Part shown: piece by piece, positions 24,468-36,583 of the stretch | How the letters are laid out: each line of letters begins with the position of its first letter | How positions within the stretch are numbered: the first letter of the stretch is position 1 | Source of the DNA: Taxawa tesnikishii (nom. ined.) | Lineage: Eukaryota > Ascomycota > Dothideomycetes > Dothideales | Reading direction: 5' to 3' | Assembly (NCBI GenBank): GCA_030247885.1 | Contig: JAPDRO010000014.1 | Coordinates: 372,001 to 436,000, forward strand | DNA: 64,000 nucleotides | Translations under genes and position numbers: made by a program | The notes under the pieces: generated by a model | The model's input: the letters and a program-made list of their open reading frames with translations, nothing else | Database searches by the model: none | What the model was told of the DNA's origin: nothing

Positions 24468-24674
24468 GACTGCAGCTTGGGTGTCGGGTTGACGTCAGAT
24501 GGTTGAACTTGGAATAGAAGAGATCCATGCGAAGTGAAATGCGCTATCTTATTACAAAACATTGGGATACAAAGTAAGCAAACTTCACTCACTCAGCAAA
24601 CCAGGGTGCGAGGGTGGCATATGTGCAGACTTCTAATCATGCACGCTGCAAAGCAGGTCACATCGCAGTCCACC

Positions 24675-26751
24675 TCATCTGGCCTTGATGGCCGATAGAT
24701 ACCTGGAGTTCCTTGCTAGCCAGCCAGCAGCGACAGCAGCCACGCTCACCGCACCCAGCACGGTCAGGGTCTTGTCACTGACCCGCGTCTCCTCGTAAAC
24801 ACGTCCAATCTTTGTCTCTTTCTTCCCGCTCAAGACATCCGATCCTGATCCCTCAATCTCGTAGTCGTCCCAGTTGACCTTTGACAGATTCTCTTGATAC
24901 TCAATCACGGTTCCGGACCAATTGTTTGTGATGAGTCCGGTATCTTTTCGCTTGTACCAGGAATTGCAGTTCGGGTCCGCGAAGGAGCTATTCTGTAGGA
25001 TTTTCTGCACTTCCGCATTGTACTCTTCGATGTGAGATTTTTTGGCCGCAGACTGAGCGTCTTGCCTTGTTTGCGCGCTGATAGAACGGCGCCGATCAAA
25101 CCATTTATGTACCGCGATTGTGCCTCGATCATCAAGATGATGCTATTGTGGCCAAGATTTGTGTTCGGGCCGTACAACATGCCGAAGTTGGGTAAGTCCT
25201 CGACGGTGGTGCCTTTGAAAGCGCGAGCCCCGCCTTCCCATATCTCAGAAAGTGGACGACCAGCAAGGCCGACAAAGTTGATGGGGTGCATAAATTCAGT
25301 CGTCTTGAAGCCAGTCGCTATATTGCAATCAGAAAATGGGCTCAGCTAGAGATCCGACACGACGCGAACTTACCACAAACAATAAGATCATAATGGGGTT
25401 CGCCACCGGTTGGATGACCGTCTTCACCCTGGAGGTCGATACCTGAACCGGTCACTCGAGCGATAGGTCTAGTCTCAAGGCGGACATGGTCCTGCGCCAG
25501 TGTTGGGTAATAGTCATCGCTGATAATGACACGCTTGCAGCCTGGGTTGTAGTTAGGCGTTAGCTTCTCCCACAGTTCAGGCTGGTTCGGGAGAGCTTTG
25601 TGCATCTGATCAGTGCACAACTTGCGGATGTCTCCGGCGAAAGCAGATTCGCCATCAATCACGGCATCGTAGAAAGACTAGGTTCCGCTATCAGCACGCC
25701 AGTATTGGGAAGGATGTTTCTTCGCTCACCTCTCGGAAATCCATTTGCAATGCTCGCTTGCGCCAGCGAAGTGGCGGGGCGTATCTGTACAGGCTGCGCC
25801 AAAAGGACTGACGGGAGCATCTTCTCTGGGTATCACCCAATTTGGGGAGCGCTGGAAGATTGTGACACTCTTTGCAACCTTGGCGATCTCTGGAATAATC
25901 TGTGCAGCAGTGGCACCCGCAAGGATATCAGCAAGCGCGCACACGAGTATCGTTTTTCGGTGAGCTCTTACCATTCCCAATCACAGCAATCTTCTTTCCG
26001 GTCAAGTCATAGCTCCAATCCCACCTGGCTGAGTGCATGACCTTACCTGGGAAACTCTCCAGGCCAGGGATGTTATCAGGATACCTGGGCACATTCAACT
26101 GGCCGACGGCGCTGACCAGGAAGTCACTTGTTATCTCGTATTCTGGATTGAATTCGGCGTCCTTGCTGCCCTTGGCAGTGGAGACTTTAGTTTTCCACTT
26201 CTTCGCCTCATCGTCCCAGCGCGCAGACTCGACGGCGGTGTTGAAGCGGATATGTTGGTATAGATTATACTACACATGACGGTCAGTGACTAAATCGTGA
26301 CCAAGCCTTTACCGGTCGTGAATGCTTCATCGGGGTTCATGCAACTGGTCAAGCGTGCACAGGGCTTTTTCATACCTTTCCGGCGACGTGCATGAGATAG
26401 GACAGAATCTCCTCCTGGCCGGGGTATTCGCGTGTCCAGTCACTGTTCTGCTCGAAGGAATAAGAGTACAGCATGCTCCAGACGTCACAGCAACAGCCGG
26501 GATATTTGTTGTCGTGCCAGGTGCCTGTTGTGGCAAACGTTAGCCCATTGCCTGAGGAATAGAACAACGAACGAGATACCGCCAACGCCACTGCTCTTCT
26601 CAACGATGATGAAGTTCTGGCACTTGTTGCGCTTGAGTAGGTCAATTGCCGTACACATGCCACTGATGCCGGCTCCGATGATGAGAACAACCGCATTTGC
26701 GTGGTCTTTGTTGCCTACTGGCACCTCCGGCCAAGGCTTTGTGCCGACCAT
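24675..26751 (-). CDS. FAD-dependent Baeyer-Villiger-type monooxygenase
   Basis: The N-terminal Rossmann motif is VVLIIGAGISGMCTAIDLLK. TWHDNKYPGCCCDVWSMLYS follows, then the BVMO fingerprint-like FPGKVMHSARWDWSYDL and the second, NADPH-binding Rossmann element KKIAVIGNGATAAQIIPEI. Further family blocks are FQRSPNWVIPRED and YDLIVCATGFKTTEFMHPI; GPNTNLGHNSIILMIEAQ comes later. The last ~25 residues are hydrophobic (LTVLGAVSVAAVAAGWLAR), suggesting a C-terminal membrane anchor. Several introns lie between 25.3 and 26.6 kb. The one next to VIGNG has a good GTAAGA donor but no AG at the expected acceptor. A single-base frame change lies near 25040 in an A run. BVMOs turn ketones into esters or lactones; the substrate is unknown. 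Its neighbour is the DUF3445 gene. Confidence 0.88.
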
Positions 26752-27301
26752 ACTGCCAGGTCGCAGGTTACGGGTGATGATTGTAGAATTGATTGATGTG
26801 ATAACGGAGATGAAGGGGAAAGGGATTGCGCAGAAGAAGAAGACAGGGTTTCGCGCGTATGTAGCTTCCCTGCCTGCACGACATGGCGCGGCTCATAAAA
26901 GGTAGGCGCGGCCCTGCGGCACCCCTCTCTCCTGCCATGACCTCCATGACAAGCGACAATTGCTCTTTGGGGAAAGACCGAGGGAGCGTTCGGAAATCGG
27001 GAAGCAAACACTGCGGGGAAAACTGGGGGAAATGCGGAGCGATGGGAGACCACCTTGACACGACACTGCAATCTCCACTCTTCCCGCGAGATTGACTCGA
27101 GATGTGGCAGATAACATGTCAGGGAACGAAAGCAACAGGCATGACACTGGACAACCGAGCGCTCATCTGATCTAAGCGCTAAGAGAGTCATGGCGGTCAC
27201 TTGCGTGGGAAAGCACCTCATCATTCATAGAGAAAGAAAGACATGATAGGGACCTGTGCTCAATCCATACAAATCCGCACTCTTCGCCATTGCGAAACCC
27301 T
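26752..27301. other. Intergenic region between the monooxygenase and DUF3445 genes
   Basis: Both neighbours are on the minus strand, so this holds the monooxygenase promoter and the 3' flank of the DUF3445 gene. No other feature is supported. Confidence 0.4.
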
Positions 27302-28945
27302 TCAAAACCCCTGTTGCCGATGCCACTTCTCCTCCCATCCAGGAAAATACGGACTCTCCTCCAACCTCTGCGGCTGCCACTCTTTGCCCATGAGTCCCCT
27401 TTCAATCTGCTCCTTCCCAAAATCCTCCAGCGCCGGAATGACCACGTGCTCTGTATGCCACGTGCCCTTGTACTCCATCAAGTTCTTCTTCCCCTCTCTC
27501 AGCACCTTCAGCAGCAGACTGGGAACATATGGTTCATCTCTGAACTCCTCCACTGGCGTGAAGAGGGCCTTGAAGTTGAACACGATGGATCCGGAAAGCG
27601 GCAGCCGGCGCAGCGTCTGCCAGTCGACACGCAGGTTGCAGCGGCTGATGTTGTGCAGGGGTCCTGAGCGAGACGTAGGGCCTCGTGTGGGTCGCCAGGG
27701 GGCATGAAGAGGGGCTCGTCGATCTCGAGGCCCCAGGAGCCGCGCTGGATGGGCTTGTCTGTGGGTTTCTTCGCAAAGTACCTAAGGGGCACGGCATCAG
27801 CGCAGCTGCGCGAGTGGAGTGAGACGGGTGGTGAAGCTTACCTGTCCATCGAAAACTCCATTTTCTCTTTGTAGTCTGGAATGGGTGCATGGATCTCGTT
27901 TAGCTTCATCCCAATCTTTGTACCGACGTTCCAGCCGAGCGACTTGCAGATGACCCCTGCACGAAATGAGTAGTAGCCAGTATTCGGGTCTCTGAACGTC
28001 ATGGCAAAGTCTTCAGGTACGTTATCCAGCAAGACGTGCAACGGAGGGGTGCTCTTGAGATTCGTCTCTGTGTTCAGGATGCCGTTGTGGAATATCATAC
28101 TCTCCAGATCGAGCCGGAAATAATGGGGGTAACGCGCACACAGAAACTGGAGAGACATCTCCATCAGTTCTTTGGTGGCAAGTTCGGTGCCGGGAAGTGC
28201 TTGCAGCATCATCGAACCATACTTAGCATAGAGTTCTTGACGTTGTTTGATCCGCATTACATAGGTACTCTCAAGCTCGAGCCATCAGTCTGGCTCCATC
28301 TTCTTGAAAGCTTCGACCGTGTAAGTCGTGTGCACGTACAAAGCTCAGCGTCAAGGAACGTACACATGGTCTGATGATACGCCCATCTAATAGGTCTATA
28401 AAGCCTGGGCTTTGCCGTCCTAATATCGAACTCGGGATACGCCTTCGGAAGCGGCACGCCGCTCAGAACCGCATAATCAGGGAAATCGCCGAGCATCAGT
28501 ACCTCTTCCAGCGTAAAACCGGATGGTGTGCTGTGCTGTAGCAGGCTATCGTCGACGACGGACTGCTTGTCCGGCACGCATTTGCTGTTGTCGGGTGACT
28601 GTTCGCTCAGCTCCTTGCCGCCCTGGTTCCCGACACTAAATTTGCCATCCTGGATCTCAGCCAAGGTAAACCGCCTGCACGGCGGAAAAACATCTGAGTA
28701 GTCCGGACCGGTTGGTGGATAGTTAGCAGGGAGCCATTGCTTTGCAGGAGATAGTGACCGGGGTGGTGTCACTGATTGTGTTGCTCGCCGCCCGCGGAAT
28801 CGTAGTCGGCCCACAAGGCCATCTCTTCGCTTCTTGTTAACGAGAAGATAAGGTACAGCGCTCGCGACCACAACTAGGCCGACAACGAGAAGCAGCTGGG
28901 GGCCTGATTCGCGGATATTCCTGCGAACAGCTCAAAACCTGTCAT
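27302..28945 (-). CDS. DUF3445 / haem-dependent oxidative N-demethylase-like protein, membrane-anchored
   Basis: An N-terminal hydrophobic segment (PQLLLVVGLVVVASAVPYLL) precedes the DUF3445 domain. Conserved pieces are DYAVLSGVPLPKAYPEFDIR, RIKQRQELYAKYG, QFLCARYPHYFRLD, PEDFAMTFRDPNTGYYSFRA, CKSLGWNVGTKIGMKLNEIH and PIQRGSWGLEIDEPLFMPPG. The C-terminal VDWQTLRRLPLSGSIVFNFK, YVPSLLLKVLREGKKNLMEY and KGTWHTEHVVIPALEDFGK complete it. A relative, the alpha subunit of the dimethylamine-type haem N-demethylase HODM, is a PAS-like haem enzyme. The ATG at 28945 (MTGFELFAGIS) needs a one-base correction in a C run to reach the domain frame; a spliced start is the alternative. A second one-base break lies near 27660. 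Fungal members are little studied. Confidence 0.82.
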
Positions 28946-29611
28946 GATATAGGAAGCAGTTCGCGGGAACGTTTTTCGAACGACACAGGTCTCTTCTAAG
29001 GGTATTAAGAGCCAAGTGGATCCTAGGCAGGGTTTATGCCTTTCTTCGAGGGTTCCAGTTGCGTTGTTTTTAGATGCAAAGCTGAGGTAGGGTGACTCTT
29101 TCGATCTGCGGCGGCATTGTACAAATACCCATCTCAGTGGTTCGCAAAAAGCAAGACAAAAAACAGTGGAACGGAGGGACTCAGAGCGGGCGAAGACAAC
29201 GGTATAAGAGAGTATCTTAGATAAGAGAAGAGAGAGATACTTAACAACTGCCTATGCAGGTCACAAAATGCCATCACGCAATTCTCAATTTCCTACCCTC
29301 TTTGGAGGGGAGCAATCAGCATACACAAACAGACCCGGACGCTGAAGTATCACGCAACTCCGGAGTGAGGGAAAGTGGTGCACATTGACTGGCTCCTGAT
29401 AGGGGATGCATGATGTTGGTCCGCTGGAGATAGCAGATCAAACCTCAGCCAAGCTCTTGCGCAGTCGGCACATATGGCCTACCGGATTGTGGGGTGTAGG
29501 AATCCATCACCGAAAAAGGCAATCGTCTTTCTCAAGGTCTTTTAGAGAGTTTCAAGTCTCCCCTCATCCGGCCGTCTACCGTTGAATAACAACACGCAAT
29601 ACACGACAGAA
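28946..29611. other. Divergent promoter region DUF3445 gene / PDCD5
   Basis: A 666-bp gap between divergent genes, with purine-rich runs (GATAAGAGAAGAGAGAGA) near 29220. No coding frame is supported. Confidence 0.4.
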
Positions 29612-30089
29612 ATGGGCGACTCGGATCTGGAAGAGATCAGACGCGCGCGCATGCAACAGCTGCGCCAGCAGCAAGGCGGACAAGACGGGGAGAAGGCCAG
29701 GATGCGCAACAACAACAGTAAACTCCGACCCTCCTTCCTCCCACTCACCTGCCATTCCACCTCTGGTCTTTCCCCGCTTACATCGCTGCAGACAACAACG
29801 CGAAGCCGAAGCCCGCGCGCACATTCTGGGACAAATCCTCGAGCCTTCAGCCGCAGATCGCTTGGGTCGGATACGACTGGTCAAGGCCTCGCGCGCCGAG
29901 GATGTCGAGAACCGTCTCATCATGCTTGCGCGGAGCGGCCAATTACGACAAAAGGTCAACGAGGAGCAGCTGAAGGACATTCTGAACGCAGTGTCGGAGC
30001 AGACGCAGGAGAAGGAGACGGTGAAAGTGCAGAGGAGAAAGGGTGGATGGGACGATGACGATCTGGATGATTTGCTTAATGATGTTTGA
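29612..30089 (+). CDS. PDCD5 (TFAR19) family DNA-binding protein
   Basis: Exon 1 begins MGDSDLEEIRRARMQQLRQQ. After a 74-nt intron (29718-29791) exon 2 reads REAEARAHILGQILEPSAAD, then RLGRIRLVKASRAEDVENRL, IMLARSGQLRQKVNEEQLKD and the acidic end WDDDDLDDLLNDV. This is the full PDCD5 three-helix core with its variable acidic tail. The coding exons total 404 bases, one short of 135 codons. Adding a base to the GGGG near 29690 would turn the end of exon 1 into the Gly/Gln-rich linker expected in fungi. Human PDCD5 is linked to apoptosis and chaperonin function; the yeast homologue is poorly known. Confidence 0.9.
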
Positions 30090-30570
30090 GAGAGTCTGAT
30101 GTGGCGGCAATGTGGGTGACTGCAAATGGGCGAAGGACAGGGAGAACGTGAGATCGTGATGGGAGGAAGGGAAATGCATCGCAGGGCATAGCGCGGCGTT
30201 AAGGTACGGATTGGGAGAGACTGCACTGCGCGTCGATGAGTGCCACAATGCACCATACAAGCACGAGTTATATTCGCGGAAAGGGAATCGACAAGTCAAG
30301 TTGTTCATATGCCTGTTGTCCGACCCCTGTGTATGCATGCGAGGCTAGACACTATATTACATTCCACGTTCCTGATTAAAGGCTTGAAAATACGCCCTGC
30401 TTTTCCCGAGCCCAGATCCCAGATTTTGACACAAGCCGAGCGTTAACAAGACCAGTCGCTGACCGCATGGCTTCGTGGACATTGCATTGTCGCCATGACC
30501 GTACAATGAATCATGCATAACAACAGTGTAACTCATAAAACTCTTCAAAGGACAAAGAAAAACATAGGTT
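30090..30570. other. Convergent 3' flanks of PDCD5 and SEC2
   Basis: Transcription converges here. No further gene is supported; open frames on both strands look non-coding. Confidence 0.4.
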
Positions 30571-32714
30571 TTACTCGAATGACCCGGGTATCGTCACTGA
30601 AAGTCGTTGCTGTTGGTCTTTGCTTGGTAGCCGAGGGTCCGTGGTCTCTGCTCGGATATCTTGCGAAGAGCCGGCAGTATCATCAGTCTGCGCTGCGCCT
30701 TCTATTGTGGTCTCTGCACTTTCGAACCTCTCCAGCTTTGGGCGGACCGGCTCAGTGCCAGCGTCTTGATCAGAGCTCGCTGTCGTCGTATCTGGCTGTT
30801 CTTCGGCAGCATCTGACGGAGCATTTTGAGAAGCTGCGAAGTCGTGCACATGGGAGGTGCCGTCACCTTCCAGAGACACCCGCTCAATAGTTTTCGTGCC
30901 GATGGAGGCGCGCTTCTGCTTCTGTGAGGTCCGGAACGGATCATCCGGCTTTGGTACTTCCAGCTGATTGCTTTCATCTCGCGACCTTATCGAAGGTCTC
31001 GAAGAAGCATCGCTGCTCGACCTGGCCAACCCCTCGCTCCGATGATGTCCAACGACCGGGCTCTCACCCCTCGTCACTACGGGCACCACTCCACCACCCA
31101 ATCTAGCCCAGAACATCTTCTCCCTGAGACGTGCGCTCTCTTCCCAGGCACTCTTGACTTCTTCTTCGGATCCGGCCCGCCACAGTCCCTCCCGGACCAT
31201 CCTGAGGAAACCGACGAAGTCGCCTGTAGCTCGCACACGGCCCACGCAATACTCGCAAAGCGGATACCGCTGCGCGCTGTCATCCTCGCTTGTACGGAAC
31301 CGATGGCGACGGCCGTGGGCTTCGTTGCGTCGATTTTCACCACAAAGAGCGCAGGAGTATACTGGCCCGTAGAAGCGGGATTGGGGTACGAATGGCTCCA
31401 CGACCAGAGTTCCAGCAGTGAGGGCACCAATCACTGTCCGACGAGCAAGCCAAGACAGACCCGGGGCGAGATCAAGACGAAGAGTTGGTTCAATGTCCTC
31501 TACCAGGCAACGCTTGAAGAACTTGTTATCCTTGAGGGGTGGAAGGTTGGAGTTGAAGGAAGCGTCGCGCGGAGACGAATTGGCTGCGGAGCTAAAGGAA
31601 CCTGGCAAACTGGGGGAGGAGGAAGCCGATGGTACGTAAAAAGCGCTGTTGCCGTTGGATAAATTAGAAGCGCTGCCAGAAGCGTTGCGTGAATGAGAAG
31701 TGCTGGCGCGGGAGGATTTCAGGAGGTCTGCAAAGTCATTGTAGGGTTGCAGATCGGTACGCATCACTGGAGCGAGGAGATGTGCGAAACGAAGGGGATG
31801 GTCTGGAGGGACGTCGCCAAGGGTGTTGGGTGATAGGGGCAAGGCATCGAAGATACGGCTCATCTTGTTGACAGAGTCTGCGCCGGGTGTTGAAGGAGCA
31901 GTAGAAATGTGCGCGTTCGTTTCGGTCTCGTCACGTTCGGAGCGCAAGTTCTCCATCATGCCTTTGAGGTCTTGCAACTGCTCCTGTTGCGAAGCGAGCA
32001 GTAGTTCGGTGTCGTTGAGCTGTGCTTTCAGTTGTGAGTTCTTCCGTTCAACGGCCTCGGTCTCTTTGCGTGCTGCAGCAACCATCTGCACCATATCAGA
32101 ATGAGCCCATCAAAAGCGGAGACGTCTAACTCACGGTATTGGCCTCCTCGAAAAGCGACGACGTAAGGGTCTCTAGCTCGACCTCCATTTCCTTCTTCCC
32201 CTTTCCGCCGCCTCTTTCTGTTTACGATGCTCTTCGAGGTCACTCCTCATCTGGTTCATGGTAGAATCCACCTCGGACCTTCTCAGCAGTAGGCCTGTCC
32301 TCAACATATCCTCGTGTTGGTTCGCGGCAGCTTCGAGTTGTGCTATCCTCTCCCTCGCCGCCTCCAACTCGTGTCTCGTCTGTTGAAGGGTATCGTCCAA
32401 GTTGGTCTGGTAATTTATCGCGTTGACGAGTTTCGTGCTCAACATGGCCACCTCATTGCTCAGATCCGGGTGTTGTGGAGAAGAGGAACCGGAGGAGGCA
32501 CTCCTTTGCAACGGACTGGGCGTGCGCGGATCTGGTATTGTGTTCATGACATCAGAATCGCCATTGAATGGGCCCTTCTGGCGCGGAGGAGTTGCGAGCG
32601 CAGCCATCTTGGGAATGCGCTCGGTGGATATGGACTTGACCAGATTGGCGGGTATTTGGATCCTGGAAGTTTTCGGCGAGGGCGTCAAGGAGCGTTGCTG
32701 GGCAGCGCGGCCAT
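30571..32714 (-). CDS. SEC2: Rab GTPase exchange factor Sec2
   Basis: The N-terminal half is a long coiled coil (VAMLSTKLVNAINYQTNLDD, LQQTRHELEAARERIAQLEA, ELETLTSSLFEEANT, MVAAARKETEAVERKNSQLK), which in Sec2/Rabin is the nucleotide-exchange region. The middle holds HLLAPVMRTDLQPYNDFADL, NKFFKRCLVEDIEPTLRLDL and a Cys-rich segment (YSCALCGENRRNEAHGRR, PLCEYCVGRVRATGDFVGFL) typical of filamentous-fungal Sec2. The tail is Ser/Glu-rich. One intron at 32086-32134 falls inside the coiled coil. Coding bases total 2095; two single-base losses inferred near 32690 and 32200 would give exactly 699 codons. Sec2 activates Sec4 on secretory vesicles and so drives polarised exocytosis at the hyphal tip. 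Confidence 0.88.
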
Positions 32715-33668
32715 AGCCCCGACAAGCAAGAAGCTGCGGGTTGAATTATCAGCGCTTGAAATACAGCAAAGGAAAGCGTGGCAGCGAGCGAGAGACACAC
32801 TCAGCCAGGTTGTCTGCGGCGAGACCCTGTGTCCCCACGGGCTGGAGGACAGGTGGGTCTGGCTATGTACGCAAGCGTATGGGTCTAGACAAAGCTGGAG
32901 CGGCTCCGGAGCTGGGTCGGATACAAAGAGCGCAGTATGGTAACCTTTGTCAACATGTGACACGAGAGGAAGCAGAAGAAGAATGCGGGTGCTGGTGCTG
33001 CGATAGATGTAGGATGTAGTGTTGGAGCAAAGCTGGGAGAAAGCAAACGGGAACAAGACCAGAGTCAGCAAGAGCGCTCGACGGATCCGCAGTGTAATTG
33101 CAGCGTTGTAGTGCATGTTGTAGAGCAGATGGCGGCGCTTCGGTAATTAGACAGCATCCGGCCCGTGCCACACGAACTCCGATGTATACGTTGCCATGCT
33201 ATCGAAATGTCGCACCACGCTTGTCGATACTGGGACAGTCACTCATATATACTATACCACACATACACACTAAGGCCGTTTGTATCAAAGAAGCTATTGC
33301 CAGCCAAGTTCCTGCCTAAACCATGTCAGGGAGAAGCGTGTTCAGACACTGCTTCGGTGTATCAGTCCGGCTTGGAGCCTTCGTTACGCCCGGGATGTTG
33401 GAAAGTACATCTGCATCTGCCTGTCCGGTCCCGACGCCTGCAACCTTATTTTGCTCTTGCACACGTACGCATGCAGAGAGTCACGTGATACATGGCATCT
33501 TCAGTGCAGTGCCGTACTAGTATTAATTTGACACGAGAAAAAGACGGCAGCTATGGAGAGCTTAGCTGCCGGATGAAAAGAGAACCATATTGCCCAAGCT
33601 CAACGCGTGTTCCGTGGTCTCTAGCTTCAGATCAGCCAATCTTTGCTTGCTGCCGCTACGTGTAAACG
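32715..33668. other. Upstream region of SEC2 and 3' flank of the next gene
   Basis: Nearly 1 kb without a supported gene. A minus-strand open frame at 32685-33116 has a hydrophobic start but lacks homology cues and runs into the SEC2 start, so I treat it as leader sequence. Confidence 0.4.
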
Positions 33669-34462
33669 TCACGCATCACCCCGCTGCTCATCGTTCGCCA
33701 ACGAGGGTGTCGTGATCTTCACCCTGGAGCCATCAGCGAAGCCCATCACACCAGCACGCACGAAGAATATGCCCATTCCATCCCCCGGCAGCCTCCCAAA
33801 GAGTTCCTTCAATCTCTCCATGCCCTCCGAGTCATGATACAAGATCCGCAACACCTTCACCAGATGAGCCACCCCCAGTCTGCTCTTGTGTCTCGTCGGC
33901 TGGGTATCATCCAATGCCATAGCGACACAATCCGCAACCTCTTCGTCCTCCTTGCAGAGCTCGCAGCGCCGTGGTCCGCACGTACAGACCTTCTCAGCAT
34001 CAGAGTAAAGGTGTCTCCAGCTGAGAGGATGGCAGCCACAATAATGCTCCGGCAGCTGCACTCTGACCTCCACATCCCCCTCTCTTCTTCTTTCCCCAAT
34101 CCCAATCGGACTTCGACGTGGAAGCCGGCAGCGTTGATGCAGACGTGTCGCATGTAATCAATATTCTGATCCCTGATGCTAGCGAGCCATCGCAGTGCCC
34201 TTTCCAGTTGCTCGTGCTTTCGGTCGCGAGCGATCGAGATGACGAGGCGGGTGTTGAGGAAGTAGAATCCAAGCGCTTCGGCGCGCATCTTACGACTGGT
34301 ATTGGAGAGGATAGTGCACGCGGCGATGATGCTGTCGTTAGTGTCGCAGACGTAGGCGGAGCCAGTGGAGAGGGTCGGCGCGAGGTGTGTGTAGATGCGC
34401 TTGCGGACTTTGGGCGGGAGGTCGAAGAAGCGTAGGGTTTGACGCGGTGTTTGTTGACACAT
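33669..34462 (-). CDS. Hypothetical protein with an F-box-like N-terminus
   Basis: It starts MCQQTPRQTLRFFDLPPKVR, then KRIYTHLAPTL. This resembles the F-box-like 'lpxElrxxIyxxL' opening of a large family of dothideomycete hypothetical proteins. It continues with DTNDSIIAACTILSNTSRKM, RAEALGFYFLNTRLVISIA and a Cys-rich stretch (YCGCHPLSW, VCTCGPRRCELCKED), ending near DGSRVKITTPSLANDEQRG. The span is 794 bases, one short of 265 codons. The frame changes near 34078 beside a GGGGG run. No intron is needed. If F-box-like, it could serve as a ubiquitin-ligase adaptor, but no function is established. Confidence 0.7.
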
Positions 34463-35149
34463 GGCGGATGATTGCGTAGGTTGTAGGTTTTGGCTGGGGT
34501 GTGTGAAGATCGACTTGAGGTCGCGCTTTAGGCAGTCGTGTATGGCAAGAATAGAGTTGTTGATTGTCAGCCTGCGGTAATTGTTCGGTCGAGGTCTCAG
34601 CTAGTTGAACAGTGCTGAAAACCGCCGTGCAGTGCGGATCGACAACAAGAAGATCCGGTTGTATCGTCGAAAGTAACAAACAGAGTTTCGCAAGAAACCC
34701 TCAGATAAGGACTTTGTGAAGCCAAATCAAGTCATATGTGAGATCAGCATCTGTTGACGTTTCGTGAGTGCGGGTACTAGGTGCGGCTGACCTACAACAC
34801 GATTGTCTGGGGCAGCGAATGCAAAGGTAGGGAGGACATCCTACGATAGCAAAGCGTATTGAAAGGACGGCTGGAACAAGCGCGGACGTGAAACTTGAAA
34901 GCACGTGTCGGGCGGCTCTCACGTTGCACTTGACCATGAAGCTGTACGAGAGCAAGTAGGAGATATTTGATGAAAGAAAACGAAGTACTGGCTTGCCTGC
35001 CTTTTCTCTGAGGTGTATCTTACAGAAACTTCCAGGACATCTCACGGGCGACTTGGAGCACTGCTGCGTGCTGATTTTCGGGAGTATCTCACGCTGCATG
35101 TCCTTTTTCAGAGCCTGATGCGTCCACTATATCATCTGTGTATGGTTGT
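34463..35149. other. Intergenic region between two minus-strand hypothetical genes
   Basis: About 0.7 kb. No coding frame, RNA gene or repeat is supported. Confidence 0.35.
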
Positions 35150-35649
35150 TCATGATCCTTGGCAGTGCACCACCGCATACATCCAGTTCGTTATGCCCGT
35201 CCCTTCAACTTTTACTAGTGCCGAATGCACAAACTCAGATATGCTGATATCCACTTCCCTCTCTTCAATCCCTAAAGACACGTCCCGAGAGCGGATACCT
35301 GAGTATAAGCTGTCCACATTCATGCTGTCCCATTCTATGACCAGAGTCGCAGTTGCTGAGAACAGAGCCGAGTCGCAAAGATCGTATCGTGGTGCTCCAT
35401 AGAATACCGTTGTATGGGTCGCTGCCATTTAACCTCGTCAACCCGGCGAGAACCCCAGACAATCCCATCCTCGATCACAAGGCATCTTCTCTCCAAGGCG
35501 CTGCTCGGCCGCATGCGTGTCCCGTCCATCTCTTCCCAACATTCCAGATCACGAACACCGGCGTAGATATCAAAAGCATCAAGACTCAGTCCGTTATTCC
35601 CGGAAGGGGTTCTACGCAAACAAGCAGCAATCGTTAGGCTCCGTAGCAT
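35150..35649 (-). CDS. Hypothetical protein, about 166 residues
   Basis: From the ATG at 35649 the frame reads MLRSLTIAACLRRTPSGNNG, LDAFDIYAGVRDLECWEEM and ERRCLVIEDGIVWGSRRVDE. A neighbouring frame then gives TVFYGAPRYDLCDSALFS, SATATLVIEWDSMNVDSLYS and EISISEF-like sequence to a stop at 35150. The two parts look like one compact, strand-rich protein. The 500-base span is one short of 167 codons, consistent with the single-base losses seen elsewhere. A spliced start is possible because a TAG acceptor-like site lies at about codon 12. No family is recognised. Confidence 0.45.
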
Positions 35650-36583
35650 CGCAGGTCGTCGAGATAGAGCCCGCTCCCCGTCCGAACCTGCCTGAGTGGG
35701 GATCCGTTTGGCCAAGGGATGGAGCGGGCGGAAGCGAAAAAAGCAAACCAAGAAAAACGCACAGTGCGCGCGCTTGAACAACAGACTTCGCTCCTCTGCT
35801 GCTCCTTCCTTCTTCCCCGACAAGGTATGTCCGATGCGCCGACCTGAACAATCGCCAGCGAATTCCATTCTCTTGGAAGCGGAAGGAAGGCGATGACTAC
35901 GGTTTCGTTGCACGCAATCGAAGGGGAGGAAGGAAAGAAGTGAAAGAGGAGATGCAGATCAAGTTGCAAGTAGCGATTTCCAATATTTCTTCGTAGAAAA
36001 AGGAAAAGGCATACAGCAGGTTTGAAAAGAGATATGCATCGCTTACCTGCTGTGGATTGGAGGGGTTGCCTGCGGAGCGGTGCAGGAGCGTTGTTGGTGT
36101 TTGACAAAGAAAGATGCATACGTGCAGAGCCGAACAAAATACCTCTCCATCAATCTCTCATCATCCTGTTCTGTCGTCTGTAGTCAATACTTTGTCAATT
36201 TTTCCCCTTTGGTTCTATTGATCGCACAAGAGTAGGAAGAGCTCGTCGTTCATCAGAGGAGTTGTATTTCATTATCGTCGACGCAATGGTCGGTTTGAGA
36301 GAACTATGGTACACGAAAAGCCGCAAGCTTTCTGGAATCGCCCCAAGGTCAGATCGTCGTCAGGACAGGAAGATACTGGATCAGCCATATCGCTCAGTCG
36401 CCCGGCCAGGAGTGCTTGCCCAATCTCGCCGCGCAGAAATAAAGTCGTGAAAAGGAAACACGAAGCTCAAGGTCATAAATCGGCAGCAGGAAGCCCCTGT
36501 GCATTGTGATCGAAGGTGATCGCATATCCGGTTGATCGAGAGGAGAGTGCTTGCTGGCACACAAGCATGGACCGGAAGACAGC
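35650..36583. other. Intergenic region upstream of the hypothetical gene and after the helicase
   Basis: About 0.9 kb. Purine-rich (GGAAGGAAAGAAGTGAAAGAGG near 35925, then A-rich). No supported coding frame. Confidence 0.35.

Noticed and set aside
32685-33116. Minus-strand frame with a hydrophobic start, resembling a secreted protein
   Set aside because: It runs into the SEC2 start, has no family resemblance, and is better explained as the SEC2 leader.
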